The notes under the pieces are model-generated. The model saw only the letters and a list, made by a program, of their open reading frames with translations, had not been told where the DNA came from and searched no databases. Positions 18,719 through 28,295 of a DNA stretch of 62,795 nucleotides are shown piece after piece. The translations under genes and the position numbers were made by a program. This DNA comes from Acidocella sp. KAb 2-4 (GTDB taxonomy: Bacteria; Pseudomonadota; Alphaproteobacteria; Acetobacterales; Acetobacteraceae), in NCBI RefSeq assembly GCF_020567705.1, contig NZ_JAJDJU010000016.1, positions 1 to 62,795 of the forward strand, given 5' to 3'. Numbering within the stretch: the stretch's first letter is position 1; each line of letters opens with the position of its first letter.

Positions 18719-20635
18719 GTGAAAAATCTGCCGATCATCGTTAAATCTCTTGCCGGATTGGCGGGGCTGGGGGTGTTTGCCGTCGCTGTCACCGTGTTTG
18801 CCACCCTGCAGATGCATAGCATCAACCAGCGCGCGGTTATGATGAACCAAACGGTGGTACGCGCGGCCGGGCAAATCACGAAGGCCGAGCAAGCGCTGAA
18901 TGCGGAGGAAGCGGGGATGATCTGGTCGATGATCACCACCGACCCGCAGCAGGACAGCGCCGCCAAAGCGCAGGTTGCCGACTCGCGCAAGGCTTTCGAC
19001 GCGGCATTGAGCGCCGCAGAGACCTCTGCCCCCGTGCACGCGGCCGAGATTGAGGCGGTGCGCCTAGCGGGCGACAAGTTGTTTGATCAGACTTGCGCCA
19101 ACACGATGCAGATCGCGATGAACGCGACGACCGTGGCGTCGAACGAGCAGGGGCAGGCCGATTTCAACGCCCATTGCGAGCCAGCAATTCCTGAGGTGGG
19201 CGCGGCGATGAGCAATCTGCGCCAGGAATTACAGACGGAGGCCGATGCGGCATTTGCCCAGCTTCAGGACGAGGCGCGGCTAACCATCGTCGAGACCGAT
19301 GCGCTGATGCTGGGCGGCTTCGGCATGGTGCTGGTGGCGGCGTATTTCGCCATCTCGGCCTCGCTGGTGCGCCCGCTGCAGCGCCTGCGCGCCAATATGG
19401 AGCGGATGGCGAAGGGGGATTTCAGCGTCGGGATCGAGACCGGGCGCGGCGATGAGATCGGCCAGATGGCGCGGACACTGCTGGTGTTCAAGGAGACGGG
19501 GCTGGAGAAGCAGCGCGCCGACGCCGCGGCGGCGGCGGCATCAGCGGCGCTGGACGCCGAACGAGAGCGCGTCCGCCTGGCCAATGAAGCGGCGGCGGCG
19601 GTGCAGGCGCAGGTGGTGGAGGGGCTGGCCGCAGGGCTGGAGCGGCTCTCCGCTGGCGACCTGCTATTCCGCCTGCACCACGTCTTCGCGCCAGAATATG
19701 ACAAGCTGCGCACCGACTTCAACACCATGGTGGAGACGTTGGGCAAAACCATGCGCACCGTGGCCGTCAATGCGCAGGGTGTGCGCGCGGGCGCGGGCGA
19801 GATCACCCGCAGCGCGGACGATATGTCGCGCCGTACGGAGCAGCAGGCCGCGAGCCTGGAGGAGACCGCCGCGGCACTCGATGAGATTACCGCCACCGTG
19901 CGCAAGACCGCCGAGGGCGCGAATGAGGCCCGCGATGTGGTGAAGGTGGCGAAATCCGACGCCGAGCGCTCCGGCGCGGTGGTGAACGAAACCGTGGCGG
20001 CGATGAGCGGCATCGAGGCCTCATCGAAGCAGATTGCCAACATTATCGGTGTGATCGACGAAATCGCATTCCAGACCAACCTGCTGGCGTTGAATGCCGG
20101 GGTCGAGGCGGCGCGCGCGGGTGATGCCGGGCGCGGCTTCGCCGTGGTCGCCACCGAGGTGCGTGCCCTGGCCCAGCGTTCAGCTGATGCGGCCAAGGAG
20201 ATCAAGACGCTGATCGCCGCCTCCGGCGTGCAGGTAGAGGCCGGGGTGAAGCTGGTTGGTGAAACCGGACGGGCGCTGACGCGCATCGTTGAGCAGGTGG
20301 AGCGGCTGAATCTGCTGGTGAGTGCGATCGCGGGTTCAGCGCAGGAGCAGGCCGCAGGGCTGAACCAGGTGAACGCCGCGGTGAACCAGATGGACCAAGT
20401 GACGCAGCAAAACGCCGCGATGGTTGAGGAAAGCACGGCGGCCAGCCATGCCCTCGCTGAGGAGGCCGAGGCGCTGGCGCGGCTGGTGGCGCGGTTCCGG
20501 CTGGATGACCTGCCAGTGCATGACGGCGCGGTGCCCGCGGCCAACCCCGCCCCAAAGCGGGCCGCGCCCGCCGCGCCGGTCGGTAAATTTGTCGCTCTGT
20601 CGACCGGCGCAGGTGATGATTGGGCGGAATTCTGA
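18719..20635 (+). CDS. mcp: methyl-accepting chemotaxis protein
   Basis: This 638-residue transmembrane chemoreceptor is the first gene of the che operon. TM1 covers about residues 9-32. A periplasmic helical domain (33-195) contains two cysteines, C126 and C153, and TM2 covers about 196-216. Two HAMP-like segments follow ([20 protein letters not shown] and the stretch around [15 protein letters not shown]). The cytoplasmic hairpin tip reads [20 protein letters not shown] near residue 455, the CheA/CheW contact site. The C-terminus is DDWAEF, fitting an xWxxF CheR/CheB tethering pentapeptide. GTG 18719 has GGAGG six bases upstream. The ligand is unknown. Confidence 0.94.
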   Translation: MKNLPIIVKSLAGLAGLGVFAVAVTVFATLQMHSINQRAVMMNQTVVRAAGQITKAEQALNAEEAGMIWSMITTDPQQDSAAKAQVADSRKAFDAALSAAETSAPVHAAEIEAVRLAGDKLFDQTCANTMQIAMNATTVASNEQGQADFNAHCEPAIPEVGAAMSNLRQELQTEADAAFAQLQDEARLTIVETDALMLGGFGMVLVAAYFAISASLVRPLQRLRANMERMAKGDFSVGIETGRGDEIGQMARTLLVFKETGLEKQRADAAAAAASAALDAERERVRLANEAAAAVQAQVVEGLAAGLERLSAGDLLFRLHHVFAPEYDKLRTDFNTMVETLGKTMRTVAVNAQGVRAGAGEITRSADDMSRRTEQQAASLEETAAALDEITATVRKTAEGANEARDVVKVAKSDAERSGAVVNETVAAMSGIEASSKQIANIIGVIDEIAFQTNLLALNAGVEAARAGDAGRGFAVVATEVRALAQRSADAAKEIKTLIAASGVQVEAGVKLVGETGRALTRIVEQVERLNLLVSAIAGSAQEQAAGLNQVNAAVNQMDQVTQQNAAMVEESTAASHALAEEAEALARLVARFRLDDLPVHDGAVPAANPAPKRAAPAAPVGKFVALSTGAGDDWAEF

Positions 20636-20685
20636 GCCGCGCGGCGTTAGCGAAGTCTTATGGATTATCAAAGAAAGTTTGATTC

Positions 20686-20985
20686 ATGATGGAAACTCTT
20701 GACCTGCCCCCGGTGCTCGATCTGGTTGCCGCGCCTGGCTTGCTCGAAGCATTCAACGTCCGCCGTGGCCAGGATCTGGCCGTGGATGCCAGTGCCGTGC
20801 AGCGCCTGGGGGCGCAATGTCTGCAAATCCTGCTGGCGGCGCGCGCGGCTTGGGCGGCGGATGGCCAGGAGCTTGGCCTCAAGGCGCCATCAACCGAATT
20901 TTCCGCCGCGTTGGAATTGATGGGCGCCAGCCCGGCGCAACTGACGCATCAGGCAACGACCGGGCATAAGGAACAGGCCGCATGA
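20686..20985 (+). CDS. STAS-domain chemotaxis operon protein (CheS/CheX-position)
   Basis: The 99-residue protein has a STAS-like fold: beta strand PPVLDLVAAPGLLEAF, DLAVDASAVQRLGAQCLQIL (the segment where a phosphorylatable Ser can lie in anti-sigma antagonists) and helix AALELMGASP. In alphaproteobacterial che operons a gene of this size and fold lies between the MCP and cheY; in Sinorhizobium it is CheS, which aids CheY1-P turnover through CheA. Here it overlaps cheY by 4 bases (ATGA). The role is inferred from position. Confidence 0.78.
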   Translation: MMETLDLPPVLDLVAAPGLLEAFNVRRGQDLAVDASAVQRLGAQCLQILLAARAAWAADGQELGLKAPSTEFSAALELMGASPAQLTHQATTGHKEQAA

Positions 20986-21347
20986 GCACGACGGTATTAA
21001 CGGTGGATGATTCGCGGGCGATGCGCGACATGCTGCGCCACTCTTTGGTGGCTGCGGGGTTCCGCGTGTTGCAGGCTGAGGATGGGATGCACGGGTTGGA
21101 GGTGTTGGCGCAAGAAACCCCGGATGTCATCGTCACCGATATCAACATGCCGCGTATGGACGGTTTTGGATTCATCGAGGCTGTGCGCAAGGATGAGGCC
21201 CGCCGCGCCGTGCCGGTGCTGGTGCTGACAACCGAGGTTGACGCGGCAAAGAAGCAGCGCGCCCGCGCCGCCGGGGCGACCGGATGGATCGTGAAACCGT
21301 TCGATCCGGTGAAGCTGGTCGAAGCTATCCGCCGCGTTGCGGCCTGA
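20982..21347 (+). CDS. cheY: chemotaxis response regulator CheY
   Basis: This 121-residue single receiver domain has acidic pocket D9-D10, phospho-acceptor D53 (VTDINMPRMDG), the switch Thr in VLTTEVD and conserved Lys in VKPFDP. It takes phosphate from CheA. It is the only stand-alone receiver in the operon, whereas many alphaproteobacterial che operons hold two (a motor regulator and a phosphate sink). It could therefore be either the motor-binding CheY or the sink; a second CheY may be elsewhere. It starts inside the STAS gene stop and is followed by cheA after 12 bases. Confidence 0.95.
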   Translation: MSTTVLTVDDSRAMRDMLRHSLVAAGFRVLQAEDGMHGLEVLAQETPDVIVTDINMPRMDGFGFIEAVRKDEARRAVPVLVLTTEVDAAKKQRARAAGATGWIVKPFDPVKLVEAIRRVAA

Positions 21348-21359
21348 ACAGGAGGGGCC

Positions 21360-23456
21360 ATGCAAGACCCAATGGCGGAAATCCGGGCGACGTTTTTCCA
21401 GGAATGCGAAGAGCAGCTGGCGGCGCTTGAGGCGGGGCTGATCGCGATGGAAAGCGGCGCGTCGGAGGCGGAGACGGTAAACGCCGTATTCCGCGCCGTG
21501 CATTCGATGAAGGGTGGTGCGGGGATTTTCTCGCTCGATGCCTTGGTCCGCTTCGCCCATGTGTTTGAGACGGCGTTGGACAAGGTGCGCTCGGGCGATC
21601 TGACGGCGACACCGCGAGTGGTCGGGATTTTTCTGCGCGCCGCCGATGTTCTGGCGGATCTGGTGCGTGCGGCGCGCGATGGCGGCGCGGTGGATGAGCA
21701 GCGCACCGCGGCGATGGCGGCGGAGTTTGAGCATCTCGACACGCCCGGCGACGCCGTTGCCCCACTGGCCGAAGATGGCGTTGGGAGCTGGGAGATTGTC
21801 TTTTCCCCGCGTGCCGAACTTTACGCCAAGGCGAATGAGGCGGCGCTGTTGCTGCGCGAACTCGGGCGGCTTGGTGAGGCCCGGGTGACACTGGATACCA
21901 GCCGCCTGCCTGATTTAGAGGCGATTGATCCGGAAGGCGCTTATCTGAGCTGGAACATTTCATTACAGTCGGATTGCGACGAGGCGGAGATCCGCAATGT
22001 ATTCGAGTTTGTCGAGGATGATTGCGAGCTCACGATTTCGCGCGCCGGGGTGTCAGGCTTCGCGCCCGGTACCGTGATCACCGGCGATAATGGCTTCAAG
22101 TTCGAGTTCTTCGCGCCGATGATGGAGGAAGAGCCGGAACCCGAACCGGCCGCGATACCCGCCACGGTGCAAGCAGAGGCCGCAGCCGAAGCACCGCGCA
22201 ACGCGGTGGTTGAAGCGATAGCCGCGAAGGCGGAGAGTGCGACCGCGGTGAGCGCCACCATCCGCGTCGATCTCGACCGCGTGGACCGGATGATTGATCT
22301 GGTCGGCGAGTTGGTGATCAACGAGGCGATGCTGAGCCAGCGCGTGATGGAGGCGGGTATCGCGCGCGCTTCCGGTGTGGCCATGGCGTTGGAAGAGTTG
22401 GAGCATTTGACGCGGGAAATTCAGGACAGCGTGATGGCGATCCGCGCTCAGCCGGTGCGCTCTGTGTTCCAGCGCATGCCACGCCTGGTGCGCGAGGTGG
22501 CGGCGCAGACGGGCAAGCAGGTGCGGCTGCTCACCGAAGGCGAGGGCACGGAAGTCGACAAGACCGTGATCGAGCGCATCTCTGATCCGCTAACGCATAT
22601 GATCCGCAACGCCATCGATCATGGTTTGGAGACGCCGGAGAAGCGCGTCGCCGCCGGTAAGCCGGAGGAAGGCACGGTGAAGCTGACGGCGCTGCACCGC
22701 TCGGGACGGATTGTGCTGGAAGTGGCCGATGATGGCGCGGGCATCAACCGCGCGCGGGTGAAGCAGAAGGCGATCGAGAACGGCGTGATCGGGACCGATG
22801 CGCAGCTCACCGATGATGAAATCGATAATCTCATTTTCCTGCCAGGATTTTCGACCGCGGCGAAAATTTCCGACATCTCGGGGCGTGGTGTCGGCATGGA
22901 TGTTGTGCGTCAATCCGTGCAGGCGCTGGGTGGACGAATTTCGATTTCCTCAAGGCCAGGCCTAGGATCGACATTTACGTTGTCGCTGCCGCTAACATTG
23001 GCGGTGCTCGATGGCATGGTGGTTTCGGCGCGCGGGCATACGCTCATCATCCCGCTTGGCGCGATCGTCGAAACGCTGAAGCCGCGGGGGCAGGATGTGT
23101 TTCCGCTGGACCGCGACACAAATCTACTCGCGCTGCGCGGCGGTTATGTGCCGATGGTCGATGTCGCGGCGAGCCTCGGCTATTGCGAGGAATTGCTGGA
23201 GCCAGAGCAGGGTGTGGCGCTGCTGGTGGAGGGTGAGGGCGGTGTGCGGGCAGTATTGCTGGTCGATGCCATTCACGGCCAGCGACAGGTTGTGATCAAG
23301 AGCCTGGAAGCGAATTATCGCGCCGTGTCCGGCATCGCCGCTGCCACGGTGATGGGCGATGGCCGCGTGGCGCTGATTCTCGATGTGGATGCGGTGGTGC
23401 GCCAGGCGCGGAGCGAAGGCAACCGGGTCGATGCCGCGGCGATGGAGGCAAGCTGA
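21360..23456 (+). CDS. cheA: chemotaxis histidine kinase CheA
   Basis: This 698-residue hybrid of the usual P1-P5 layout carries P1 HPt phospho-acceptor H48 (AVFRAVHSMKGGAG). A P2-like region and an acidic/Ala-rich linker (about 225-295) follow. The dimerisation helices begin at VDLDRVDRMIDLVGELVINE. The ATPase has the N-box DPLTHMIRNAIDHGLE, G1 VADDGAGI and G2 GRGVGMDVVRQSVQALGG. A C-terminal CheW-like P5 completes it. AGGAGGGG precedes ATG 21360. It autophosphorylates when receptor arrays signal and passes phosphate to CheY and CheB. cheW starts 3 bases after its stop. Confidence 0.97.
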   Translation: MQDPMAEIRATFFQECEEQLAALEAGLIAMESGASEAETVNAVFRAVHSMKGGAGIFSLDALVRFAHVFETALDKVRSGDLTATPRVVGIFLRAADVLADLVRAARDGGAVDEQRTAAMAAEFEHLDTPGDAVAPLAEDGVGSWEIVFSPRAELYAKANEAALLLRELGRLGEARVTLDTSRLPDLEAIDPEGAYLSWNISLQSDCDEAEIRNVFEFVEDDCELTISRAGVSGFAPGTVITGDNGFKFEFFAPMMEEEPEPEPAAIPATVQAEAAAEAPRNAVVEAIAAKAESATAVSATIRVDLDRVDRMIDLVGELVINEAMLSQRVMEAGIARASGVAMALEELEHLTREIQDSVMAIRAQPVRSVFQRMPRLVREVAAQTGKQVRLLTEGEGTEVDKTVIERISDPLTHMIRNAIDHGLETPEKRVAAGKPEEGTVKLTALHRSGRIVLEVADDGAGINRARVKQKAIENGVIGTDAQLTDDEIDNLIFLPGFSTAAKISDISGRGVGMDVVRQSVQALGGRISISSRPGLGSTFTLSLPLTLAVLDGMVVSARGHTLIIPLGAIVETLKPRGQDVFPLDRDTNLLALRGGYVPMVDVAASLGYCEELLEPEQGVALLVEGEGGVRAVLLVDAIHGQRQVVIKSLEANYRAVSGIAAATVMGDGRVALILDVDAVVRQARSEGNRVDAAAMEAS

Positions 23457-23459
23457 GCC

Positions 23460-23912
23460 ATGGGTCATGAAGCAGGCAACCGCGAGTTGATCGCGTTCCG
23501 TGTTGGCCGGCAGGAATTCTGCATCAACGTGATGATGGTGCGCGAGATTCGCGGCTGGACGGGCGCCACCGAGCTGCCGCGCACGCCGCGCTATGTGAAG
23601 GGCGTGATCAATCTGCGTGGCGCGGTACTGCCGATCGTTGATCTGGCGCAGCGGCTCGGCTTGCCGGGTACGGAGCCGACGGCGCGCAATGTCATCATCG
23701 TCGTCCAGATCGGGCATCAGCAAATCGGTCTTCTGGTTGACGCTGTGTCAGATATCCTTGCGGCTAGCGACGCTGAGATTCAGGTGGCACCGGATCTTGC
23801 GTCGGATCTGGTGAAGAATTTCGTGAAGGGGCTGCTGCCGGTGGAGGGGCGGATGATCAGCCTGATCGCGCTCGATAACGTGCTGCCCGCAAGCGAGCTG
23901 GAAGCCGCATGA
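23460..23912 (+). CDS. cheW: chemotaxis coupling protein CheW (first copy)
   Basis: This 150-residue scaffold couples receptors to CheA. The SH3-like double barrel shows the conserved [40 protein letters not shown] and [11 protein letters not shown] segments. It overlaps cheR by 4 bases (ATGA), indicating coupled translation. A second cheW closes the operon; the two share order and motifs but differ in the C-terminal third. Confidence 0.95.
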   Translation: MGHEAGNRELIAFRVGRQEFCINVMMVREIRGWTGATELPRTPRYVKGVINLRGAVLPIVDLAQRLGLPGTEPTARNVIIVVQIGHQQIGLLVDAVSDILAASDAEIQVAPDLASDLVKNFVKGLLPVEGRMISLIALDNVLPASELEAA

Positions 23913-24796
23913 GCACACAGCTCGAAGCCCGGCAACCGGCGCTGGTGGAGAATGCCGAGTTCGTTCTCACCGCGCGCGATCTTGGCGTCATCGCCCGGAT
24001 CATGCAGGAAGAGGCGGGCATCTCGCTGTCCACCGCCAAGGCCAATCTGATTTATTCGCGTCTGGCCAAGCGGGTGCGCAAGCTGGGTCTTCCAGGCTTT
24101 GCGGAATATTGCGCGCTGGTGGGCAGCAGCGAGGGCGCGGCCGAGCGCGGCGAGATGATCGCGGCGCTAACCACCAATGTCACTAGGTTTTTTCGCGAGC
24201 TGCATCATTTCGACCATTTGCGCGAACATGTGTTGCCGCCCTTGCTGGCGCAGGCGCGTGCGGGCAAGCGCGTGCGGCTGTGGTCGGCGGCGTGTTCCTC
24301 GGGGCAGGAGCCATATTCCATGGCGCTGACCGTCTTGGCGCTGGTGCCCGAGGCCGCGCGCTATGACGTGAAAATCCTGGCGACCGATATCGACCCTAAC
24401 GTGTTGGCGGTTGGCGAGGCTGGCGTTTATGACGAGGCAGCGCTGGAGCCGGTACCGGCCGCGTTGCGGCGCAACTGGTTTACCCCGGTAAATGGCGGCA
24501 GCGGGCGACTACGCGCCAATGACGAACTGCGCAGCCTGATCAGTTTCCGCAAACTTAATCTGATCGGCAGCTGGCCGATGCGGGGCAGATTCCAGGCCAT
24601 CTTTTGCCGCAACGTGGTGATTTATTTCGATAGTGGCACCCAGGAAGCCTTGTGGTCGCGCATGGCGCCGCTGCTGGAGGAGAATGGCGCGCTGTATATC
24701 GGACATTCCGAGCGTGTCTCTGGCCCCGCTGAGGCGCAATTCGCCAATGATGGCATCACCGCCTATCGCAAGCGTGGGGGAGGCGTGGCGGCATGA
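23909..24796 (+). CDS. cheR: chemotaxis protein methyltransferase CheR
   Basis: The 295-residue enzyme methylates receptor glutamates with S-adenosylmethionine. An N-terminal helical domain ([19 protein letters not shown]) precedes the methyltransferase domain. Visible motifs are [14 protein letters not shown], the SAM-binding [26 protein letters not shown] and [11 protein letters not shown]. The MCP in the same operon ends with a pentapeptide of the type that tethers CheR through its beta subdomain, which is consistent. It overlaps cheB by 4 bases. Confidence 0.96.
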   Translation: MSTQLEARQPALVENAEFVLTARDLGVIARIMQEEAGISLSTAKANLIYSRLAKRVRKLGLPGFAEYCALVGSSEGAAERGEMIAALTTNVTRFFRELHHFDHLREHVLPPLLAQARAGKRVRLWSAACSSGQEPYSMALTVLALVPEAARYDVKILATDIDPNVLAVGEAGVYDEAALEPVPAALRRNWFTPVNGGSGRLRANDELRSLISFRKLNLIGSWPMRGRFQAIFCRNVVIYFDSGTQEALWSRMAPLLEENGALYIGHSERVSGPAEAQFANDGITAYRKRGGGVAA

Positions 24797-25815
24797 GCGT
24801 GAAAGTCCTGGTGGTGGATGACTCCGCCACGATGCGTAGCCTGATCAGCGCCACGCTGCGGGCCGATCCCGAGATCGAAGTGGTGGGGCAGGCGGCCGAC
24901 CCCTATGAGGCGCGCCAACTTATCAAGCAATTTTCGCCCGATGTGGTGACGCTGGATATCGAGATGCCGAACATGGATGGGCTGGCATTTCTCGACAAGA
25001 TCATGCGCCTGCGCCCGACACCGGTGATCATGGTCTCCACGCTGACCCAGGCCGGGGCGGAGATCAACCTGAAGGCGCTGGAGATCGGCGCGTTCGATTG
25101 TGTGGCGAAACCCTCCTCTTATAACCCGGATAGTTTCGAGCAACTGCCCGAGAAGGTGAAGGCCGCGGCGAAATCGCGCCGCCGGCCATTGCTGGCGCAG
25201 CCCGCGCCGGTGAAGGTGAGCGGCGGCTACGCGCCCGATGGGCGGCTGGTAGCCATCGGCTCGTCGACGGGCGGGGTAGAGGCGCTGATCACCATTCTTG
25301 CCAAATTTCCGGCGAATTGCCCGCCCACCATCATCAGCCAACACATGCCGCCAGCCTTCACCACTAGCTTCGCGGCCCGGCTGAACACGCTCTGCGCCGC
25401 GGCGGTGAGCGAGGCGGTGGATGGCGCGCGGCTGCAAGCCGGGCAGGTCTATCTGGCACCTGGCAACATGCATCTGGAAGTCGCGGGAGGTGCCGTGCGC
25501 CTGAGCGACGCGCCGAAGGTGAACGGGCATCGCCCCTCGGTGGATGTGATGTTCCATGCGGTGCGCCGCAGCGTCGGCGGCCGGGCGGTGGGGGTTATCC
25601 TCACCGGGCTGGGGCGCGACGGCGCGGAGGGGCTGCTGGCCCTGCGCGAGGCCGGCGCCGAAACCATCGGCCAGGATGAAGCGAGTTGCGTGGTCTACGG
25701 GATGCCGCGCGCGGCTTATGAACGCGGGGCCGTGGCGCACCAATTGCCGCTGGAGCGGATCGCCGAGCGCATCCTGCTCGCCACCAATGCCCGCAGCCGG
25801 GCGTATGCCGGATGA
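24793..25815 (+). CDS. cheB: chemotaxis methylesterase/deamidase CheB
   Basis: The 340-residue enzyme removes receptor methyl groups when phosphorylated. The N-terminal receiver has D9-D10 and phospho-acceptor D55 ([12 protein letters not shown]) and a linker of about 30 residues. The catalytic domain follows, with the nucleophile in [12 protein letters not shown], His in [14 protein letters not shown] and Asp in [15 protein letters not shown] 24793 lies within the cheR stop and cheD begins within its own stop. Confidence 0.96.
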   Translation: MSVKVLVVDDSATMRSLISATLRADPEIEVVGQAADPYEARQLIKQFSPDVVTLDIEMPNMDGLAFLDKIMRLRPTPVIMVSTLTQAGAEINLKALEIGAFDCVAKPSSYNPDSFEQLPEKVKAAAKSRRRPLLAQPAPVKVSGGYAPDGRLVAIGSSTGGVEALITILAKFPANCPPTIISQHMPPAFTTSFAARLNTLCAAAVSEAVDGARLQAGQVYLAPGNMHLEVAGGAVRLSDAPKVNGHRPSVDVMFHAVRRSVGGRAVGVILTGLGRDGAEGLLALREAGAETIGQDEASCVVYGMPRAAYERGAVAHQLPLERIAERILLATNARSRAYAG

Positions 25816-26384
25816 GCCTGTTGAGGGATGTACCGGCCGGGCCCCAGCCTCAGCGCAAGATCAATATCGTGCAGGGTGAGCATTGCGTGTCGGATGACCC
25901 GTACACCGTGCTCACCACCATCCTTGGCTCGTGCATCGCCGCCTGCATCTGGGATGGCGGGGCCGGGATCGGCGGCATGAACCATTTCCTGTTGCCGGGC
26001 GATGGCGTGCACCGCCAGCCGGGTGGCGATGCGATGCGTTTTGGCGTGCATGCCATGGAATTGCTGCTGAACGCGCTGCTGCGCCGTGGCGCGCAGAAAA
26101 GCCGGATGCAGGCCAAGGTGTTTGGCGGCGCGCGGATGATCTCGGGGCTCACCGATATCGGTGAGATGAACGCCGCTTTCGCCGAGCGTTTTCTGCGCGA
26201 GGAGGGGATTGCGTTGGCTGGCGGCAGTTTGCGCGGCGATCAGGGGCGGCGCATCCAGTTTTGGCCCGTCACCGGCCGCGCGCGCCAAGTGTTGCTGGCC
26301 AAGGAGACCGCCTCCATCCTGCGGGCCGAGCGCGTGCGCCCGGCCGCGCCGCCACTGAATACCGGCATTGTTGAATTGTTCTGA
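25812..26384 (+). CDS. cheD: chemoreceptor glutamine deamidase CheD
   Basis: CheD deamidates receptor glutamines before methylation control and in some bacteria also binds CheC. The 190-residue protein has the catalytic Cys in [13 protein letters not shown] and His in [10 protein letters not shown], followed by [19 protein letters not shown] and FGGARMI. It ends NTGIVELF. That -ELF terminus is also found on the next gene product. It is the fourth gene in a run of 4-base overlaps (cheW-R-B-D). Confidence 0.93.
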   Translation: MSLLRDVPAGPQPQRKINIVQGEHCVSDDPYTVLTTILGSCIAACIWDGGAGIGGMNHFLLPGDGVHRQPGGDAMRFGVHAMELLLNALLRRGAQKSRMQAKVFGGARMISGLTDIGEMNAAFAERFLREEGIALAGGSLRGDQGRRIQFWPVTGRARQVLLAKETASILRAERVRPAAPPLNTGIVELF

Positions 26385-26461
26385 AAACTTTGCCCGCCAT
26401 TAACCCGCGGGCGGCATGTTCGGCCAACAGGCTTGCCCTGACGCGAGACGGGAGAGACAGG

Positions 26462-26839
26462 ATGCAGACTGAGCGGAACGCCGAGGACGAACGGCACCAT
26501 GCCTCGCTGAACGAAATCCTGGAAGCGCTGGGTGAGGAGTTCCACGAGCTTGGGCGCTTCGCCGAGCAGTTCCAGAGCTCGCTGAGCCCGGCGCTGCTGG
26601 AGGTGGCGAAGAACGCGGAGTGCCACCGCGATGTACAGTCGCTGGACCTGCTGGCCCAGCGGCTTGGGGCGCTCGCCAAATACGTACTCACCATCAGCCG
26701 CCTGCTGCCCGAGGAATGGCGCGTGAACCCCAATCACGCGCTCAACAGCATCACCCTCTCGGACCTGCAATACCGCCTGAAGGGCGTGCCAGTGCCGGAG
26801 GACAGCTCACGCCAATCCGGCGAATTCGAATTGTTCTGA
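26462..26839 (+). CDS. CheZ/CheT-like putative CheY-P phosphatase
   Basis: The 125-residue protein is almost wholly helical. A CheZ-type DxxxQ catalytic motif is seen as D62-LLA-Q66 (DVQSLDLLAQRLGAL), where the acid orients and Gln inserts into the CheY active site. It sits directly downstream of cheD, the position of CheT in Sinorhizobium-type operons. It ends GEFELF, resembling short C-terminal CheY-binding peptides. ATG 26462 follows GGGAGAGACAGG; an in-frame start at 26390 would add 24 unlike residues. Function is inferred from motif and position; it is far shorter than E. coli CheZ (about 214 residues). Confidence 0.7.
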   Translation: MQTERNAEDERHHASLNEILEALGEEFHELGRFAEQFQSSLSPALLEVAKNAECHRDVQSLDLLAQRLGALAKYVLTISRLLPEEWRVNPNHALNSITLSDLQYRLKGVPVPEDSSRQSGEFELF

Positions 26840-26864
26840 CCACAAGAGCCAAAGGAATTGAACG

Positions 26865-27347
26865 ATGGACGGGATGCATCACCGCCACAGCCAGGAGCGC
26901 CGGGTGGAATTGCTCTCCGTGCGCAGCGGGGCGCAGGAATTCGCGCTGGATATACGCGCGATCCGCGAGATCCGCGGCTGGATCGCCTCCACCCACCTGC
27001 CGCACGCGCCCAGCTTCATCAAGGGCATGATCAATCTGCGCGGCACCGTGCTGGTGGTGGTGGACATGGCCGAGCGCCTCGGCCTGCCGCCGCATGAGCC
27101 AAGCCCGGCCTCGGTGGTCGTGGTGGTGGAAGCAGGTGACGCGGTCGCCGGGCTGTTGGTGGACGCGGTGTGCGACATCATCACCGTCACCGACGACATG
27201 CGCCAGCCTATCCCCGAGACCGGCTCGGCGGCGCCAAAGGACTATCTGCAAGGGCTGATCATGCGGGATAACCGCATCATCAGCATTATCTCCATCCCGG
27301 CCCTGATGCCCGATGCGGCGGTGAGGGAGCTGGCGGAAAGCTTCTGA
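26865..27347 (+). CDS. cheW: chemotaxis coupling protein CheW (second copy)
   Basis: The 160-residue CheW-domain protein has VELLSVRSGAQEFALDIRAI, PSFIKGMINLRGTVLVVVDM, GLLVDAVCDIITV and a divergent end (IMRDNRIISIISIPALMP). A second coupling protein in one operon suggests either receptor-specific coupling or CheW rings in the array. It is the last gene of the operon; a strong terminator follows 7 bases after the stop. Confidence 0.93.
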   Translation: MDGMHHRHSQERRVELLSVRSGAQEFALDIRAIREIRGWIASTHLPHAPSFIKGMINLRGTVLVVVDMAERLGLPPHEPSPASVVVVVEAGDAVAGLLVDAVCDIITVTDDMRQPIPETGSAAPKDYLQGLIMRDNRIISIISIPALMPDAAVRELAESF

Positions 27348-27354
27348 CCATAAA

Positions 27355-27379
27355 AAACGGCGCCCGAGGGCGCCGTTTT
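27355..27379. terminator. rho-independent terminator of the che operon
   Basis: AAAACGGCGCC(C) pairs with GGCGCCGTTTT around a 3-nt loop, giving an 11-bp stem with A/T tails on both sides. It stops the che transcript and lies 20 bases beyond the end of the convergent hydrolase gene, so it can serve both. Confidence 0.93.
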
Positions 27380-27399
27380 CGTCTGCGGAGTGGCGGGGG

Positions 27400-28065
27400 T
27401 TAGTCCGCCGCCAGCGCCATTTGCTTGCGGGCGAGCTGCTGGGCCACATAGCCCTCCACCGCCTCGGCCACCTTGTCGGCATGGTTGGCGAACACATGGT
27501 CCGCCCCCTCAAACACGCGGTAGTCGATGGCCACGCCCTTTTGCAGGTTGAGCTTATCCACCAGCTTGCGCACGGAATTCTCCGGCACCAGCTCGTCGGC
27601 ATCGCCATGGATCATCAGCCCGCCGCAGGGGCAGGGGGCGAGGAACCCGAAATCATAATGTGCCGCGGGCGGAGCCACCGACACCCAGCCCGAGACTTCC
27701 GGCCGGCGCATCAGCAATTGCATGCCGACAAAGGCGCCGAACGAATAACCGGCGATCCACAGCCCGCCATGGCCGGGGTTGAGCGCTTGCATCCAGTCCA
27801 GCGCCGAGGCGGCGTCGTTGATCTCGCCCATGCCGCCATCAAACTTCGACTGGCTGCGGCCGACGCCGCGGAAATTGAAGCGCATGACTGAGAAGCCCAG
27901 GCGCTGGAACACCTGGTACATGGTGTAGGTGATGCGGTTATTCATGGTTCCGCCATGCAGCGGGTGCGGGTGCAGCACCAGGGCCAGCGGGGCGCCACGT
28001 TCCTTGGCATGGTGGTAACGGCCCTCAAGACGGCCTTCAGGGCCGGCAAACATCACTTCAGGCAT
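27400..28065 (-). CDS. alpha/beta hydrolase
   Basis: The 221-residue cytosolic hydrolase has oxyanion region LHPHPLHGGTMNNRI and RFNFRGVGRSQ. The nucleophile elbow is GYSFGAFVG, the Asp lies in IHGDADELVP and the His in EGADHVFANH. It belongs to the small COG2945-like group, often annotated as dienelactone hydrolase-like; the substrate is unknown. It is monocistronic and divergent from cysE. Confidence 0.88.
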   Translation of the reverse strand: MPEVMFAGPEGRLEGRYHHAKERGAPLALVLHPHPLHGGTMNNRITYTMYQVFQRLGFSVMRFNFRGVGRSQSKFDGGMGEINDAASALDWMQALNPGHGGLWIAGYSFGAFVGMQLLMRRPEVSGWVSVAPPAAHYDFGFLAPCPCGGLMIHGDADELVPENSVRKLVDKLNLQKGVAIDYRVFEGADHVFANHADKVAEAVEGYVAQQLARKQMALAAD

Positions 28066-28130
28066 TCTCTGACTCGTCTTTCATCAACATCATACGGGAA
28101 AACGCTCCAGCAGAGCTTTAGCTGTAAAAC

Positions 28131-28160
28131 CACCGGCCCGGGGGAAGCCCGCTGCCGGTG
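28131..28160. promoter_or_regulatory. nested stem-loop in the hydrolase/cysE divergent region
   Basis: CACCGGC (28131-28137) pairs with GCCGGTG (28154-28160), with an inner CGGG/CCCG stem (28139-28142, 28148-28151). It lies in the 230-base gap between divergent genes. A TTGACC hexamer at 28166 could be a -35 element for cysE, but the matching -10 is poor. The hairpin may be a leader structure for the hydrolase or an operator; no known riboswitch pattern was completed. Confidence 0.35.
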
Positions 28161-28295
28161 TAAAGTTGACCTCTCCGGTCCTGATAACTAAATGCTCCTC
28201 GAAGCTCGACAAGATTGCAGATCGTCTAGCGCGGACGCTCCGCACTGGTCTGTTAATATAGACTGCTTCTGGCCTGTTTATCCACGGAAATTCGC

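Noticed and set aside
28131-28195. Cobalamin-riboswitch-like GGGAA...GGTG pattern before cysE
   Set aside because: The conserved B12 box and the CCCCGCAACTG segment are absent, so the match is chance in a GC-rich hairpin.
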